A stretch of 59,770 nucleotides of DNA from Thermoplasmata archaeon (GTDB lineage Archaea > Thermoplasmatota > Thermoplasmata > Thermoplasmatales > GCA-001856825). The notes under the pieces are model-generated. The model did no database searches, was not told where the DNA came from, and saw nothing but the letters and a program-made list of their open reading frames with translations. Positions 42,916 to 50,913 of this stretch are shown here, piece by piece. The first letter of the stretch is position 1, and each line of letters starts with the position of its first letter. The position numbers were made by a program, and so were the translations under genes. Where the stretch lies: positions 1 to 59,770 of the forward strand of contig JAJZYT010000009.1 of the NCBI GenBank assembly GCA_021797915.1. The letters run 5' to 3'.

Positions 42916-43554
42916 ATGGATAACAAGAAGCGGAGATTGCAAAAGATAACAGGAATATTCGTTGTTCTGGAAGCCGTCTTCTTGTACTATTTGGTAGGAC
43001 TGTTGCTGGCCGGATACCGTCCAGGGCACCTCCTATTAGGCTGGAAGGACTTAAATGTCGGCCTTGATGTCGCCAATCCACTCAAATACTTCCCAGGTCT
43101 GATCTATGTTCTGAAGACTTTCTTTCCTCTCTATTTTGATTATGTTTACCGTGTTCCCCCAAGCATCCCTCTATCTCTTAACGCAATCAATCAAGGATAT
43201 GCGACACTAAATTTCTTTTCTCTGTTTTGGATTGGGTTGATAATTGCGATCGTTCTAACCGCGATACTTTACGCTGTAAGAATTAGATCGAAAATATTCT
43301 TGGGAGGGACCCTTGTTCTAATGAGTATCTTGCCCATAATATTCAGCATTTATCCAGTCATGGGAAATGGTTTGTACTTCAGATGGAGTTTTCTCTATGC
43401 AACTGTCAATTTTAGAGGCATTCCATTTGTCAGTACGTATGAAGTGCTGTTGCCTTATCTCTTGATTGGACTCGCCCTCTGTTCAGCAGGCATCTACATG
43501 CTGGTCCCTTCGGTAAGAAAGAGAAAGCCCATCGACAGTGAACATATTTCGTAA
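42916..43554 (+). CDS. Membrane protein, paralogue of 53995-54375
   Basis: A 212-residue protein with about five hydrophobic helices. The N-terminal KKRRLQKITGIFVVLEAVFLYYLVG is clearly shared with the 126-residue protein at 53995 (KKRIVRMTSIFVALETVFVYYASG), and the helix LFWIGLIIAIVLTAILYAVRI also matches. The family is unknown. A TATA-like TTTAATAC upstream supports the start. Single gene. Confidence 0.7.
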   Translation: MDNKKRRLQKITGIFVVLEAVFLYYLVGLLLAGYRPGHLLLGWKDLNVGLDVANPLKYFPGLIYVLKTFFPLYFDYVYRVPPSIPLSLNAINQGYATLNFFSLFWIGLIIAIVLTAILYAVRIRSKIFLGGTLVLMSILPIIFSIYPVMGNGLYFRWSFLYATVNFRGIPFVSTYEVLLPYLLIGLALCSAGIYMLVPSVRKRKPIDSEHIS

Positions 43555-43705
43555 TTGTTTTCATAGAGCACAAGAATGCTAACAAGCAGGAAGCAATTGT
43601 ATCAGGTTAGTTGTGCAGAATTTTCTCCGAGTCAATTAATTATCAGGACTTTTGCAATTAGTAGTGTAAAAATTGATAATTTAAAAAGGAGAGAGAGAAA
43701 AATGA

Positions 43706-44977
43706 TTAAACATAAGAGTTATTCCAAGTCAGAGTTGGATAACCGTATTCTTGTACATCCCCGAAGCCGTTCCACTGCATCGTATACTTGGTGTAAATAT
43801 TTGGCCACCAACCCGAATCCCACATCATTGTAAAGTTGGTATATACCGAGTCATTGAAAAGAGTCGTGATTTGGTAACTAGCGTCGTTGAGACCTAGTTC
43901 TACATCTCCCCCCTCAAATTTAGCAGGTGGCGAGAACTCCGGAAGCTTTGCTATCTGTGAGAGTTCGAACACATCGTTGGATTCTACGATGAACTGTGCA
44001 TAGTAAGTGTATTCCTTGACATCGTAGTTGATTCCATACTCGATAGTTGTGTTCCTATCGTAAATGGTGAAGTTAACGTAAAATGGGACTTCAGTGCTTG
44101 GGTCGTAGCCATCGAATGCAGATGCCCATATAATATTGCCGGGATAAGCATATGAGGAACTACTGTAAGGCTGTGGTAAGTTAGTAGGGTAATCTTCCCA
44201 CCATAATGGATACTTGCTGGGAATCAAGTCAGTAGAGCCATTGTATATACCCACTCCTGTTTGCAAAAGCCCACCATTGCCGTAGTATCCCTTAGATATG
44301 CCCACCCACTCGCCATATTGAAAAGGAACGTTAGTCGTGTTCTGGAGAGGAGGAGGATATGAGAGTGTAGGTACATTCATCCAAGCGGAAGCAGAATTTA
44401 CCGTCTTGTTGCCAGTTAACGGACTATTGAATTCGTATCCCGCCCAGGGTTGAGAGGTATTGGTCACATTAGAATACGCTCCTGTTGGCATTGAAAAATT
44501 TGTATAGGTATAGTCCGAAACTGTATCGTGATTTCCAGTTTCAACATACAGTGGAAATGATATCTGCAAGAAATCTTCTACTGGTTGAGGCCCTGTAGAT
44601 GCAGAACCTGGGAACAGGAAATAAATGGTACTTCCGTTTTGGTTCGAAGTATTGAAAGCAATGGTCCAATAGAAACTGTCTCCCTTAGAGAACAGACCTG
44701 AAAAGAGACCGCTACCGGTAATATAACCTCCATCAAGGACAATTTCTTTACTTAAAGCTGAAGAGTTCATTGATTTGCCTAGTTTCTCCATAAGGTTGTT
44801 GGTTGAGTTCGCGAATGCATTTGCGTCTACAACTGATATAACACTTGGACTTAGCACCTCAGAAGGAGTTGCTGTATTGAAAGATGAAGTTGACGAAACA
44901 GAGGAATAAAATCCGCTCGTTGACATCAGGATTACGACTATTGTTGCCAAAACGACCTTCATGTTGATTCCATTCAT
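43706..44977 (-). CDS. Peptidase G1 (eqolisin)-like secreted acid protease
   Basis: A 423-residue secreted protein: signal peptide at about 6-28 (MKVVLATIVVILMST), a propeptide-like region, then the eqolisin fold from about 175. Matching landmarks are PWAGYEF (178-184), GEWVGISKG, GLLQTGV with Q239 in the place of the catalytic Gln, WWEDYP (259-263), and YYAQFIVES around E332, the position expected for the catalytic Glu. Eqolisins work at very low pH, which suits an acidophile. About 160 residues before the core would be unusually long as a propeptide. Match made by eye to the known dyad pattern. Confidence 0.7.
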   Translation of the reverse strand: MNGINMKVVLATIVVILMSTSGFYSSVSSTSSFNTATPSEVLSPSVISVVDANAFANSTNNLMEKLGKSMNSSALSKEIVLDGGYITGSGLFSGLFSKGDSFYWTIAFNTSNQNGSTIYFLFPGSASTGPQPVEDFLQISFPLYVETGNHDTVSDYTYTNFSMPTGAYSNVTNTSQPWAGYEFNSPLTGNKTVNSASAWMNVPTLSYPPPLQNTTNVPFQYGEWVGISKGYYGNGGLLQTGVGIYNGSTDLIPSKYPLWWEDYPTNLPQPYSSSSYAYPGNIIWASAFDGYDPSTEVPFYVNFTIYDRNTTIEYGINYDVKEYTYYAQFIVESNDVFELSQIAKLPEFSPPAKFEGGDVELGLNDASYQITTLFNDSVYTNFTMMWDSGWWPNIYTKYTMQWNGFGDVQEYGYPTLTWNNSYV

Positions 44978-45422
44978 TTTTTCATCTCAAATGAAAATTA
45001 CGCAGACTTACTATATTAGAGCAATGTCCTTGTTAGAAAATTCGACCAAGCAGACTTTTCGTATTACACAAGAAACACCGAAAAATCTAGTGTCTCTTGC
45101 TAAACGGCGAAATCGCTCAAAAAGAAAGTGATAGTATTCCACTCTTCAAAAAATATGAGGTAGGAGGCTGTGTAGTACTTATTAGGAAAAACTTTTCTAA
45201 AATTGAGAACACGATTTTTCTAAAAGTGTTACTAGATAGAAAATCTTTCTCCTAATTACAAGTGAGACGAACAGTTATCGCTCCAGTTTTTCTAGGATTC
45301 TTTGATGGAACAGATTCAGACAAGTGAATCATCTGAGAAATGGAAAAGGCTCTATTTTAAATTTCTAACTCGGTGTTTGTTCTAAAATAATACAAGATTT
45401 ATTGATTTTGAGAGGTGATTTA
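44978..45422 (+). other. AT-rich stretch without genes
   Basis: About 445 bases between the eqolisin gene and the 30-codon gene. It is AT-rich with many short repeats of A and T. The promoter of the eqolisin gene must lie at its left end (minus strand), and a TATA-like CAAGATTTATTG at about 45391-45402 precedes the small gene. Nothing else is seen. Confidence 0.5.
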
Positions 45423-45515
45423 ATGATATACTCCATTCTACTGTTCTCGGGGGCCCTCATCTGGACCCTTGTACAGGTCATAAAGCCTTTCGAGGATAAT
45501 TCTCTTGGGAACTAA
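45423..45515 (+). CDS. 30-residue membrane microprotein
   Basis: ATG 45423 to TAA 45513-45515 encodes 30 residues, mostly one hydrophobic helix (IYSILLFSGALIWTLVQVI) and a polar tail KPFEDNSLGN. A strong Shine-Dalgarno (AGAGGTGA) lies 5-6 nt upstream, and a TATA-like box precedes it by about 25 nt plus leader. This mix argues for a real gene. Function unknown; it lies 53 nt before the zinc-ribbon cassette copy 2, on the same strand. Confidence 0.55.
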   Translation: MIYSILLFSGALIWTLVQVIKPFEDNSLGN

Positions 45516-45567
45516 AGTTTCATCGAATGAATTATCAAATTTTAATAGCTAAAGTAACTGATTAGCT

Positions 45568-46581
45568 ATGGGAAAGAAACCATTTCAGCAAACCTGCCCG
45601 ATATGCGGCGACACCGCTACGATTACTAGAAAATGGGTAAGGAATAGATCCGGCAAGCGGTACGACTATGTGCTGTATCATCACGAAGGGATCACACACT
45701 GGTTGAATCAGAATCTCAGAACCACTCATAGATTACGCAAGAAGGAAGCGCAGGATAAGTTGGTTTTTCTGCTAAATTCACGAAGATTCAAGCAGGCAAT
45801 ATTTACTTTGGATGAGTTAATGGCAACTCTGAGGCAAGGAGAGAATGGTCTGCAACATAGACAGATTAGAGAATCGCTTAGCAGACTGGTAAGTCAGAAT
45901 CTTGTGGAATCAATAAGAAATGGCAGAAAGGTTCTTTACATTAACAATTTTAACCCAAATAGGCTTTATTATGTTATAAAACAAGCTGATATTTCTCTAG
46001 AAGATACCAAGAGAAATCACACCTTCGAGAAGCATATATTCAGGTTCGAAATTCTAAATGACAATGCTTTCCCACTCCAATATATACAATACAACACCGT
46101 AGGTGACGACCCTCGTGAAAATGACGAAGTATCGTTCCTTGCATATGACCTCAAAAAGAAAGAAAATGCAAGGATTCATTTCATTGAAGATAGTCCTCGA
46201 AGGAAGAGGATAATAATCGAATTCGCTACCCCCATTCTTCCGAGAGAAAGCAGAAAGTTATGCTTAGAGTATTTCTGGCCTGTTACTTCCTATCTCTCTT
46301 CATTCACTGCCCCTACCCCTATAAAATCACTTAGGTTTTCGTTAATCTCTAAGAGTAGAGAACCAATGGAAGTGTTGAGAACAAGTGCACAACGAACCGA
46401 GATAGAGGATGAGTCGGAGAAGGTTATAACTACTGACTTTAGGAATGGAGTTTTCATCGAGAGCTTCGTGGCTGAAGATTTACCTGAATTCACTGTCTTG
46501 CAATTCAAGTGGGCAAAATCAGTGGAACAGGAACAAGAAGAAAACAGGAAAGATGCACTCAAACGATTGGAGAAGCAATGA
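45568..46581 (+). CDS. Zinc-ribbon/winged-helix protein, cassette copy 2, gene A
   Basis: Paralogue of the protein at 20196-21155, 337 residues. Metal site C10-x2-C13-x25-H39-x4-H44 with RSGKRYDY between; a winged-helix-like part (KLVFLLNSRRFKQAIFTLDEL, IRESLSRLVSQNLVE); then the beta-rich domain with LEYFWP and FTAPTPIKSLRFSLIS, matching copy 1 closely. A charged tail EQEQEENRKDALKRLEK is extra. TATA-like ATTTTAATAG about 25 nt upstream supports leaderless start. The stop overlaps the ATG of gene B (ATGA). Function unknown. Confidence 0.82.
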   Translation: MGKKPFQQTCPICGDTATITRKWVRNRSGKRYDYVLYHHEGITHWLNQNLRTTHRLRKKEAQDKLVFLLNSRRFKQAIFTLDELMATLRQGENGLQHRQIRESLSRLVSQNLVESIRNGRKVLYINNFNPNRLYYVIKQADISLEDTKRNHTFEKHIFRFEILNDNAFPLQYIQYNTVGDDPRENDEVSFLAYDLKKKENARIHFIEDSPRRKRIIIEFATPILPRESRKLCLEYFWPVTSYLSSFTAPTPIKSLRFSLISKSREPMEVLRTSAQRTEIEDESEKVITTDFRNGVFIESFVAEDLPEFTVLQFKWAKSVEQEQEENRKDALKRLEKQ

Positions 46582-47543
46582 AAAGTAATAGACTCGCTTC
46601 AAGATGCAAAATCTGCGGGAAGGAGGCATCAGTATCCAAATGGTGGACTAAGGCAAAAAGTGGGAAGGTGTATTATTACTTAAAATACCAACACTCGCCT
46701 CACACTTTCCACCTTGTACCGACCGATTCCACTTACTCCCACTTCATCGAGCGTACCGATAAGGCGAAAAACTTGTATTCACTAGTCGAAGATTTTATTA
46801 CAAGGAAAATGAGACAGAGGAGATTCAGATACACTGCATTGATTAGGGAAATGGAAAGGATTTATAAAATTAAATTCTCTAACGAGGAGTTCAACCGGGC
46901 GTTGAAGAAGGCAACCATCGGTGGGTTAATCGAGAAGGTTGCTTATGGAAGACGTGCATTGTACACAAAGGCGTCCCCTATAAGTTCAGTAAAAGAAATA
47001 ATTTTCGACAGAGTAGCCATTAATTATAATTTAGGTGTGACCGAGGTAATCGTTACTGTTTTCTTAGAAGTGACCAATAACGCGAGTACACCTCTGGAAA
47101 ATGTCCCATTTTATGTGCCAAAGGGAATGGTGAGCTCATTAAATGATCTCCGTCTGAGTGGCCATGATGAACTCGGGATACTATCTAAAGCCAGTATGAA
47201 AATAGTCCTTCCAATGAGTATGCAGACTCTAATTTCAATATCACTCAATAGGACTTTAAGTAAAAGTGAACAAGAATACCTAACACTCTCCTACGAAATT
47301 CCTAGGAGTGATGAAGATATCAGATTTATTGCTCCTGCGCGCATAAATTCAATGAGAATAACAACAGTCTCTGTTCAGAAATTCAGCCTGACTATTGGTA
47401 GAATTTTGGTAGACGGAGCTAGAGAGACAATATTGCCATTTAGAAGGAAGTGTTTTTCGAAATTTGGAATTAATTGCCTGGAAATAGAACTGGATAGAAT
47501 AAGCAAAGGGGAGAGTATCTCCATCAAGGTAGGCGCAACTTAG
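46578..47543 (+). CDS. Zinc-ribbon/winged-helix protein, cassette copy 2, gene B
   Basis: Paralogue of 19217-20209. It begins MKSNRLASRCKICGK; the site is C10-x2-C13-x25-H39-x5-H45. Residues 60-130 contain ITRKMRQRRFRYTALIREMER and EEFNRALKKATIGGLIEK, shared in pattern with copy 1 (VTRRMRTERVTYTSLKKEME, EEFNRSLKKAVSAGLIEK). The C-terminal beta domain ends ELDRISKGESISIKV versus ELDSLSKGENISVRL in copy 1. An upstream in-frame start at 46509 exists inside gene A, but the ATGA overlap and the position of the zinc site favour 46578. Confidence 0.82.
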   Translation: MKSNRLASRCKICGKEASVSKWWTKAKSGKVYYYLKYQHSPHTFHLVPTDSTYSHFIERTDKAKNLYSLVEDFITRKMRQRRFRYTALIREMERIYKIKFSNEEFNRALKKATIGGLIEKVAYGRRALYTKASPISSVKEIIFDRVAINYNLGVTEVIVTVFLEVTNNASTPLENVPFYVPKGMVSSLNDLRLSGHDELGILSKASMKIVLPMSMQTLISISLNRTLSKSEQEYLTLSYEIPRSDEDIRFIAPARINSMRITTVSVQKFSLTIGRILVDGARETILPFRRKCFSKFGINCLEIELDRISKGESISIKVGAT

Positions 47544-47910
47544 ATTAACCAGCATTGCACTTTAGACCTCAGAGTATTTCCAATAACCTATCAGTTTTAG
47601 AGAGTCAGTTGATGTTAGGGTAGAGAGACCAATATTCCCGTTATAGTGTCCCTAGAACGACCTCTTTTTGCCATATTTTCACCCTATTTTCTCGATATTT
47701 TGGATAGCCATAGCTATCCCTTTATGATGTTTGAGATGCTATCAGGTGTTGAGCAAGAGGATAGCTAGAAACTGAGGTTTTAAAGATCCGGTATCGAAGA
47801 GTTTCAATAGATGTGAGATCCATGGATGCAACAGGAATCACTCAACGATCTGACAGTTCGGATTAACCTTTAATATCATACAAAGGATACATATTAGGAG
47901 GATGCAAGAC
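47544..47910 (+). other. Intergenic stretch before ftsZ with a palindrome
   Basis: About 365 bases. It holds the perfect inverted repeat GGATAGC-CATA-GCTATCC at 47702-47719, an AT-rich part near 47870 that may be the ftsZ promoter, and the ftsZ Shine-Dalgarno at 47896-47901. No gene is visible. Confidence 0.55.
47702..47719. promoter_or_regulatory. Perfect palindrome upstream of ftsZ
   Basis: Seven-base arms GGATAGC/GCTATCC around CATA. It could be an operator for a dimeric regulator or a hairpin at the end of the upstream transcript. It lies about 190 nt before ftsZ, too far for a promoter-proximal operator, so its link to ftsZ is uncertain. Confidence 0.4.
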
Positions 47911-49053
47911 ATGCCGATCAAATCGATTGTCAGGAACGCGATCGGAGAGCAGAATGAATCGGAAGGGGAGTCTCTTACACCAACGCATCCAATATCATCG
48001 AGGGACGACGAAGAACTCGCGAGGATCGTCGAACAGCTGAAGGTTTCAATAAAGATAATAGGCTGCGGGGGCGGTGGCTGCAATACGGTAAACAGGTGCA
48101 TGAGGGAAGGCATATTCGGGGCGGAACTTATAGCGGCCAACACGGATGCGAAACACCTGCTGAGCGTAGCGGCCAACAGGAAGGTACTTCTGGGAAAGAG
48201 AGCTACTAGAGGATTAGGGGCGGGAGCAATTCCACAGGTGGGGGAAGAGTCGACTAGGGAGGCAGAAGAAGACATTGTGAACGCGATGGGCAGAACCGAC
48301 ATAGCCTTCGTTACCGCTGGAATGGGAGGGGGGACAGGAACTGGGGGAGCTCACATTATTGCAGGAATAGCCAAGAGGGGAAAGTCGCTCGTAATAAGCA
48401 TAGTCACGCTACCCTTCACCTCCGAGGGGAGAGTGAGGATGGAAAATGCTCTGTACGGTCTGGAAAAACTGAGGATGAATTCTGACACTACCATAGTGAT
48501 ACCAAACGACAAGCTCTTACGGCTCGTCCCACGGCTCCCTCTGGACGAAGCTTTCAAGGTGGCGGACCAGATTTTGATGGAGGGACTTAAGGGACTGACA
48601 GAAATAATAACGAAGCCTGGATTGGTGAACATAGACTATTCGGACGTCAAAACCATAATGACAGGAGGAGGGGTGGCCATGATAGGAATAGGCGAATCCG
48701 AAGCGAGCGGTGCTAACAAGGTTGAACAGGCAGTTCACGCAGCGATATCATCGCCTCTCATAGAGGCGGACATATCGGATGCGAAGGGAGCGCTGATACG
48801 GGTAGTCGGGGACGAGGAGATGACCGTTTCTGAGGCTGAAGCTGCGGTGAGGCTTGTGCAGGAAAAGGTGAACGCCAACGCCAGGATCATCTGGGGTGCT
48901 TCTATCGACTCTTCTATGAGGGGTGCAATCAAGGTGCTTGTAGTTCTAACGGGAGTAAAGTCGCCCTATATGCTAGATACTGCTGGCCGAATATCTGAGA
49001 TGTCAGAAGCGTCAGGACTTAAAGGCCTCGGCTGGGGACTGGACGAAGTTTAG
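47911..49053 (+). CDS. ftsZ: Cell division GTPase FtsZ
   Basis: Tubulin-like GTPase that forms the division ring. About 380 residues. The T1 loop IIGCGGGGCNTVNR is near residue 50, the tubulin signature GGGTGTGG near 145, the T5-T6 strand ISIVTLPFTSEGRVR, and the catalytic T7 region KPGLVNIDYSDVKTIM. The G+C-rich codons suggest strong expression or different origin. AGGAGG at 47896-47901 is 9 nt before ATG 47911 and only touches ATG 47902, so the inner ATG is the start; this is one of the few genes here with a strong Shine-Dalgarno. Confidence 0.97.
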   Translation: MPIKSIVRNAIGEQNESEGESLTPTHPISSRDDEELARIVEQLKVSIKIIGCGGGGCNTVNRCMREGIFGAELIAANTDAKHLLSVAANRKVLLGKRATRGLGAGAIPQVGEESTREAEEDIVNAMGRTDIAFVTAGMGGGTGTGGAHIIAGIAKRGKSLVISIVTLPFTSEGRVRMENALYGLEKLRMNSDTTIVIPNDKLLRLVPRLPLDEAFKVADQILMEGLKGLTEIITKPGLVNIDYSDVKTIMTGGGVAMIGIGESEASGANKVEQAVHAAISSPLIEADISDAKGALIRVVGDEEMTVSEAEAAVRLVQEKVNANARIIWGASIDSSMRGAIKVLVVLTGVKSPYMLDTAGRISEMSEASGLKGLGWGLDEV

Positions 49054-49061
49054 AATACGTT

Positions 49062-49087
49062 TTGATTTTTTCTTTTCTCTCTTTTTG
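49062..49087 (+). terminator. T-rich terminator after ftsZ
   Basis: A run of T-rich words (TTTTGATTTTTTCTTTTC, then TCTCTTTTTG) begins 8 nt after the ftsZ stop. Archaeal RNA polymerase stops at such oligo-T tracts without a hairpin. Confidence 0.6.
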
Positions 49088-49208
49088 TCACTGCTAAACT
49101 TGGAAGATTCGAATTTTGGTCTGAGGGCATATAGGACAGTAAGTGAGAAAAGTGAAGAATCTCAAAACATGATATGCAAAACAACCTGAGTTAGAGATTA
49201 AACCGATA

Positions 49209-49442
49209 TTGAAATTTTCTCGATCGATTAGGGCAAGGAGTGGATTGAGAAGTTCCACTTTCCTCTATTATTTTGTAGCTTCAATTGTGATGGCCTTTAT
49301 TGGATTCTATTATGTTCTCCTGCATTATTTCTCTTTTCCGCTAAATCTAGCTTACATTGTCTGTCCTGCGTTTTATGGAATATTTGCGTCTTTCACAATA
49401 TCTTATTTGAGAAAAGCCCTCGAACATAATTTAGGGTTGTAA
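49209..49442 (+). CDS. Small two-helix membrane protein
   Basis: A 77-residue basic, hydrophobic protein with two membrane segments (about 19-41 and 44-68) and N-terminal basic residues (KFSRSIRARSGLR), which would keep the N-terminus inside. TTG start; only a weak AT-rich box is upstream. No family is recognised. It stands alone between ftsZ and xpb. Confidence 0.5.
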   Translation: MKFSRSIRARSGLRSSTFLYYFVASIVMAFIGFYYVLLHYFSFPLNLAYIVCPAFYGIFASFTISYLRKALEHNLGL

Positions 49443-49575
49443 CGTATTCATTCCTAAGTCAAAACACAGAATACAATAGAATTTCCAGCGGGCTGGTTGT
49501 TCTCTCCGTACAACTTTCAATGATGTGTGAACGGTAAATAACCCTTAAATATCCCTCATTTGATATTTGAAAAGA

Positions 49576-50913
49576 ATGCGTCTAAGTTATGAGGCAGGAA
49601 CTATAATTGTCAGTGATCCCTCTTCGACCCGGGATTACATCGCCTTCGATAATAGGACACGGACTTACAGGACGGAAGGATACCTGTATTCCCGGCTCAA
49701 GGCGGATTTCCCGGATGCCGAGGACAGAGTTTTCAAGGAAATGAAAATAGACCTGAAGCACAACGAGAACCTGAGGTCGTACCAGAAGAGGGCGGTGGAA
49801 CTGTGGTCGTCAAATTCCTTTTCAGGTACAGTTGTTCTTCCCACCGCAGCCGGGAAGACACACATAGGGATGGAAGCCATGTCCCGTCTATCCACTTCCA
49901 CCCTGGTTGTGGCACCCACCATAGAACTGGTGCAGCAGTGGAGGGATAGGCTGCAGAAAGTTTTCGGGATGGAGATAGGGCAGATAGGGGGAGGGGAGAA
50001 GGATATAAGGGATGTTTCCGTCAGCACATACGATTCTGCTTATCTGATGGCGGAGAAGCTTGGAAACAGGTTCAGGTTCCTCCTCGTGGATGAGGTGCAC
50101 CATCTTGCGGCAGAGCGCTACGTAGAGATTGCAAGGATGTTTGCTTCCCCCTACAGGATGGGTCTGACTGCCACTTATGAACGGACGGACATGCTTCATG
50201 AGAGGCTGCAGCAGTTCATGGGAGGGAAGGTGTTCGAACTTGGTTATGAGGAACTGACGGAATACCTTGCCGATTACCAGATCATAAGAATTCCCGTGGA
50301 ACTGGAGCAGGAGGAAGAAGAGGAATACGACAAAAACAGGAAGATATTCCTTACGTACCTCAGGAAGCACCGCATGAGGATGAGGGGACCTTGGGATTTC
50401 GAGAAATTCATCCTTTCGTCCTGGAACCCGGAGGGGAGGGAAGCACTCATCGCCTGGAGGAAGGCAAGGTCGATAGCCTTTAATTCCAGGGTGAAAGTGG
50501 ATACAGTGAGATACGTCCTGTCGAAGCACAGGGGCGAGAAGACGATAATATTCTCCGAAGACACCAATACCAGTTATCTCATATCTAAGGAATTCCTCAT
50601 GCCATGCATCACCTATCTCACCCCCGGACCGGAGAGGAAGAAGTACCTGGACATGTTCAGGAGGGGTGCCGTGACGGCGATAGCCACTTCAAGAGTCCTG
50701 GACGAAGGAGTGGACGTCCCGGATGCATCCATAGGCATAATACTCAGCGGATCCGGTTCAACGAGACAGTTCCGCCAGAGGCTGGGAAGGATTCTTCGAC
50801 CATCTTCAGGCAAGAAAGCAACGCTATACGAGATAGTGGCAAGGGGTACAAGCGAATTCGCGACTTCCAGAAGGAGGAGGAAGGGTGTTCCCGATTCAGC
50901 TGATGGCAGTTAG
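49576..50913 (+). CDS. xpb: XPB/Rad25-type SF2 DNA helicase
   Basis: Archaeal XPB, a 3'-5' helicase homologous to the TFIIH subunit. 445 residues. Motifs: LRSYQKRAVELW (Q-motif region), VVLPTAAGKTH (I), VVAPTIELVQQW (Ia), LLVDEVHHLAA (II), GLTATYER (III), the thumb region with WDFEKFIL, then IIFSEDTNT, ATSRVLDEGVDVPDAS (V) and RQFRQRLGRILRP (VI). ATG 49576 is about 25 nt from TTAAATATCC, so leaderless. It overlaps bax1. The gene is richer in G+C than most of the window. Confidence 0.94.
   Translation: MRLSYEAGTIIVSDPSSTRDYIAFDNRTRTYRTEGYLYSRLKADFPDAEDRVFKEMKIDLKHNENLRSYQKRAVELWSSNSFSGTVVLPTAAGKTHIGMEAMSRLSTSTLVVAPTIELVQQWRDRLQKVFGMEIGQIGGGEKDIRDVSVSTYDSAYLMAEKLGNRFRFLLVDEVHHLAAERYVEIARMFASPYRMGLTATYERTDMLHERLQQFMGGKVFELGYEELTEYLADYQIIRIPVELEQEEEEEYDKNRKIFLTYLRKHRMRMRGPWDFEKFILSSWNPEGREALIAWRKARSIAFNSRVKVDTVRYVLSKHRGEKTIIFSEDTNTSYLISKEFLMPCITYLTPGPERKKYLDMFRRGAVTAIATSRVLDEGVDVPDASIGIILSGSGSTRQFRQRLGRILRPSSGKKATLYEIVARGTSEFATSRRRRKGVPDSADGS

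Noticed and set aside
43576-43833. 85-codon plus-strand frame overlapping the end of the eqolisin gene
   Set aside because: Basic, low-complexity product, partly antisense to a better-supported gene.
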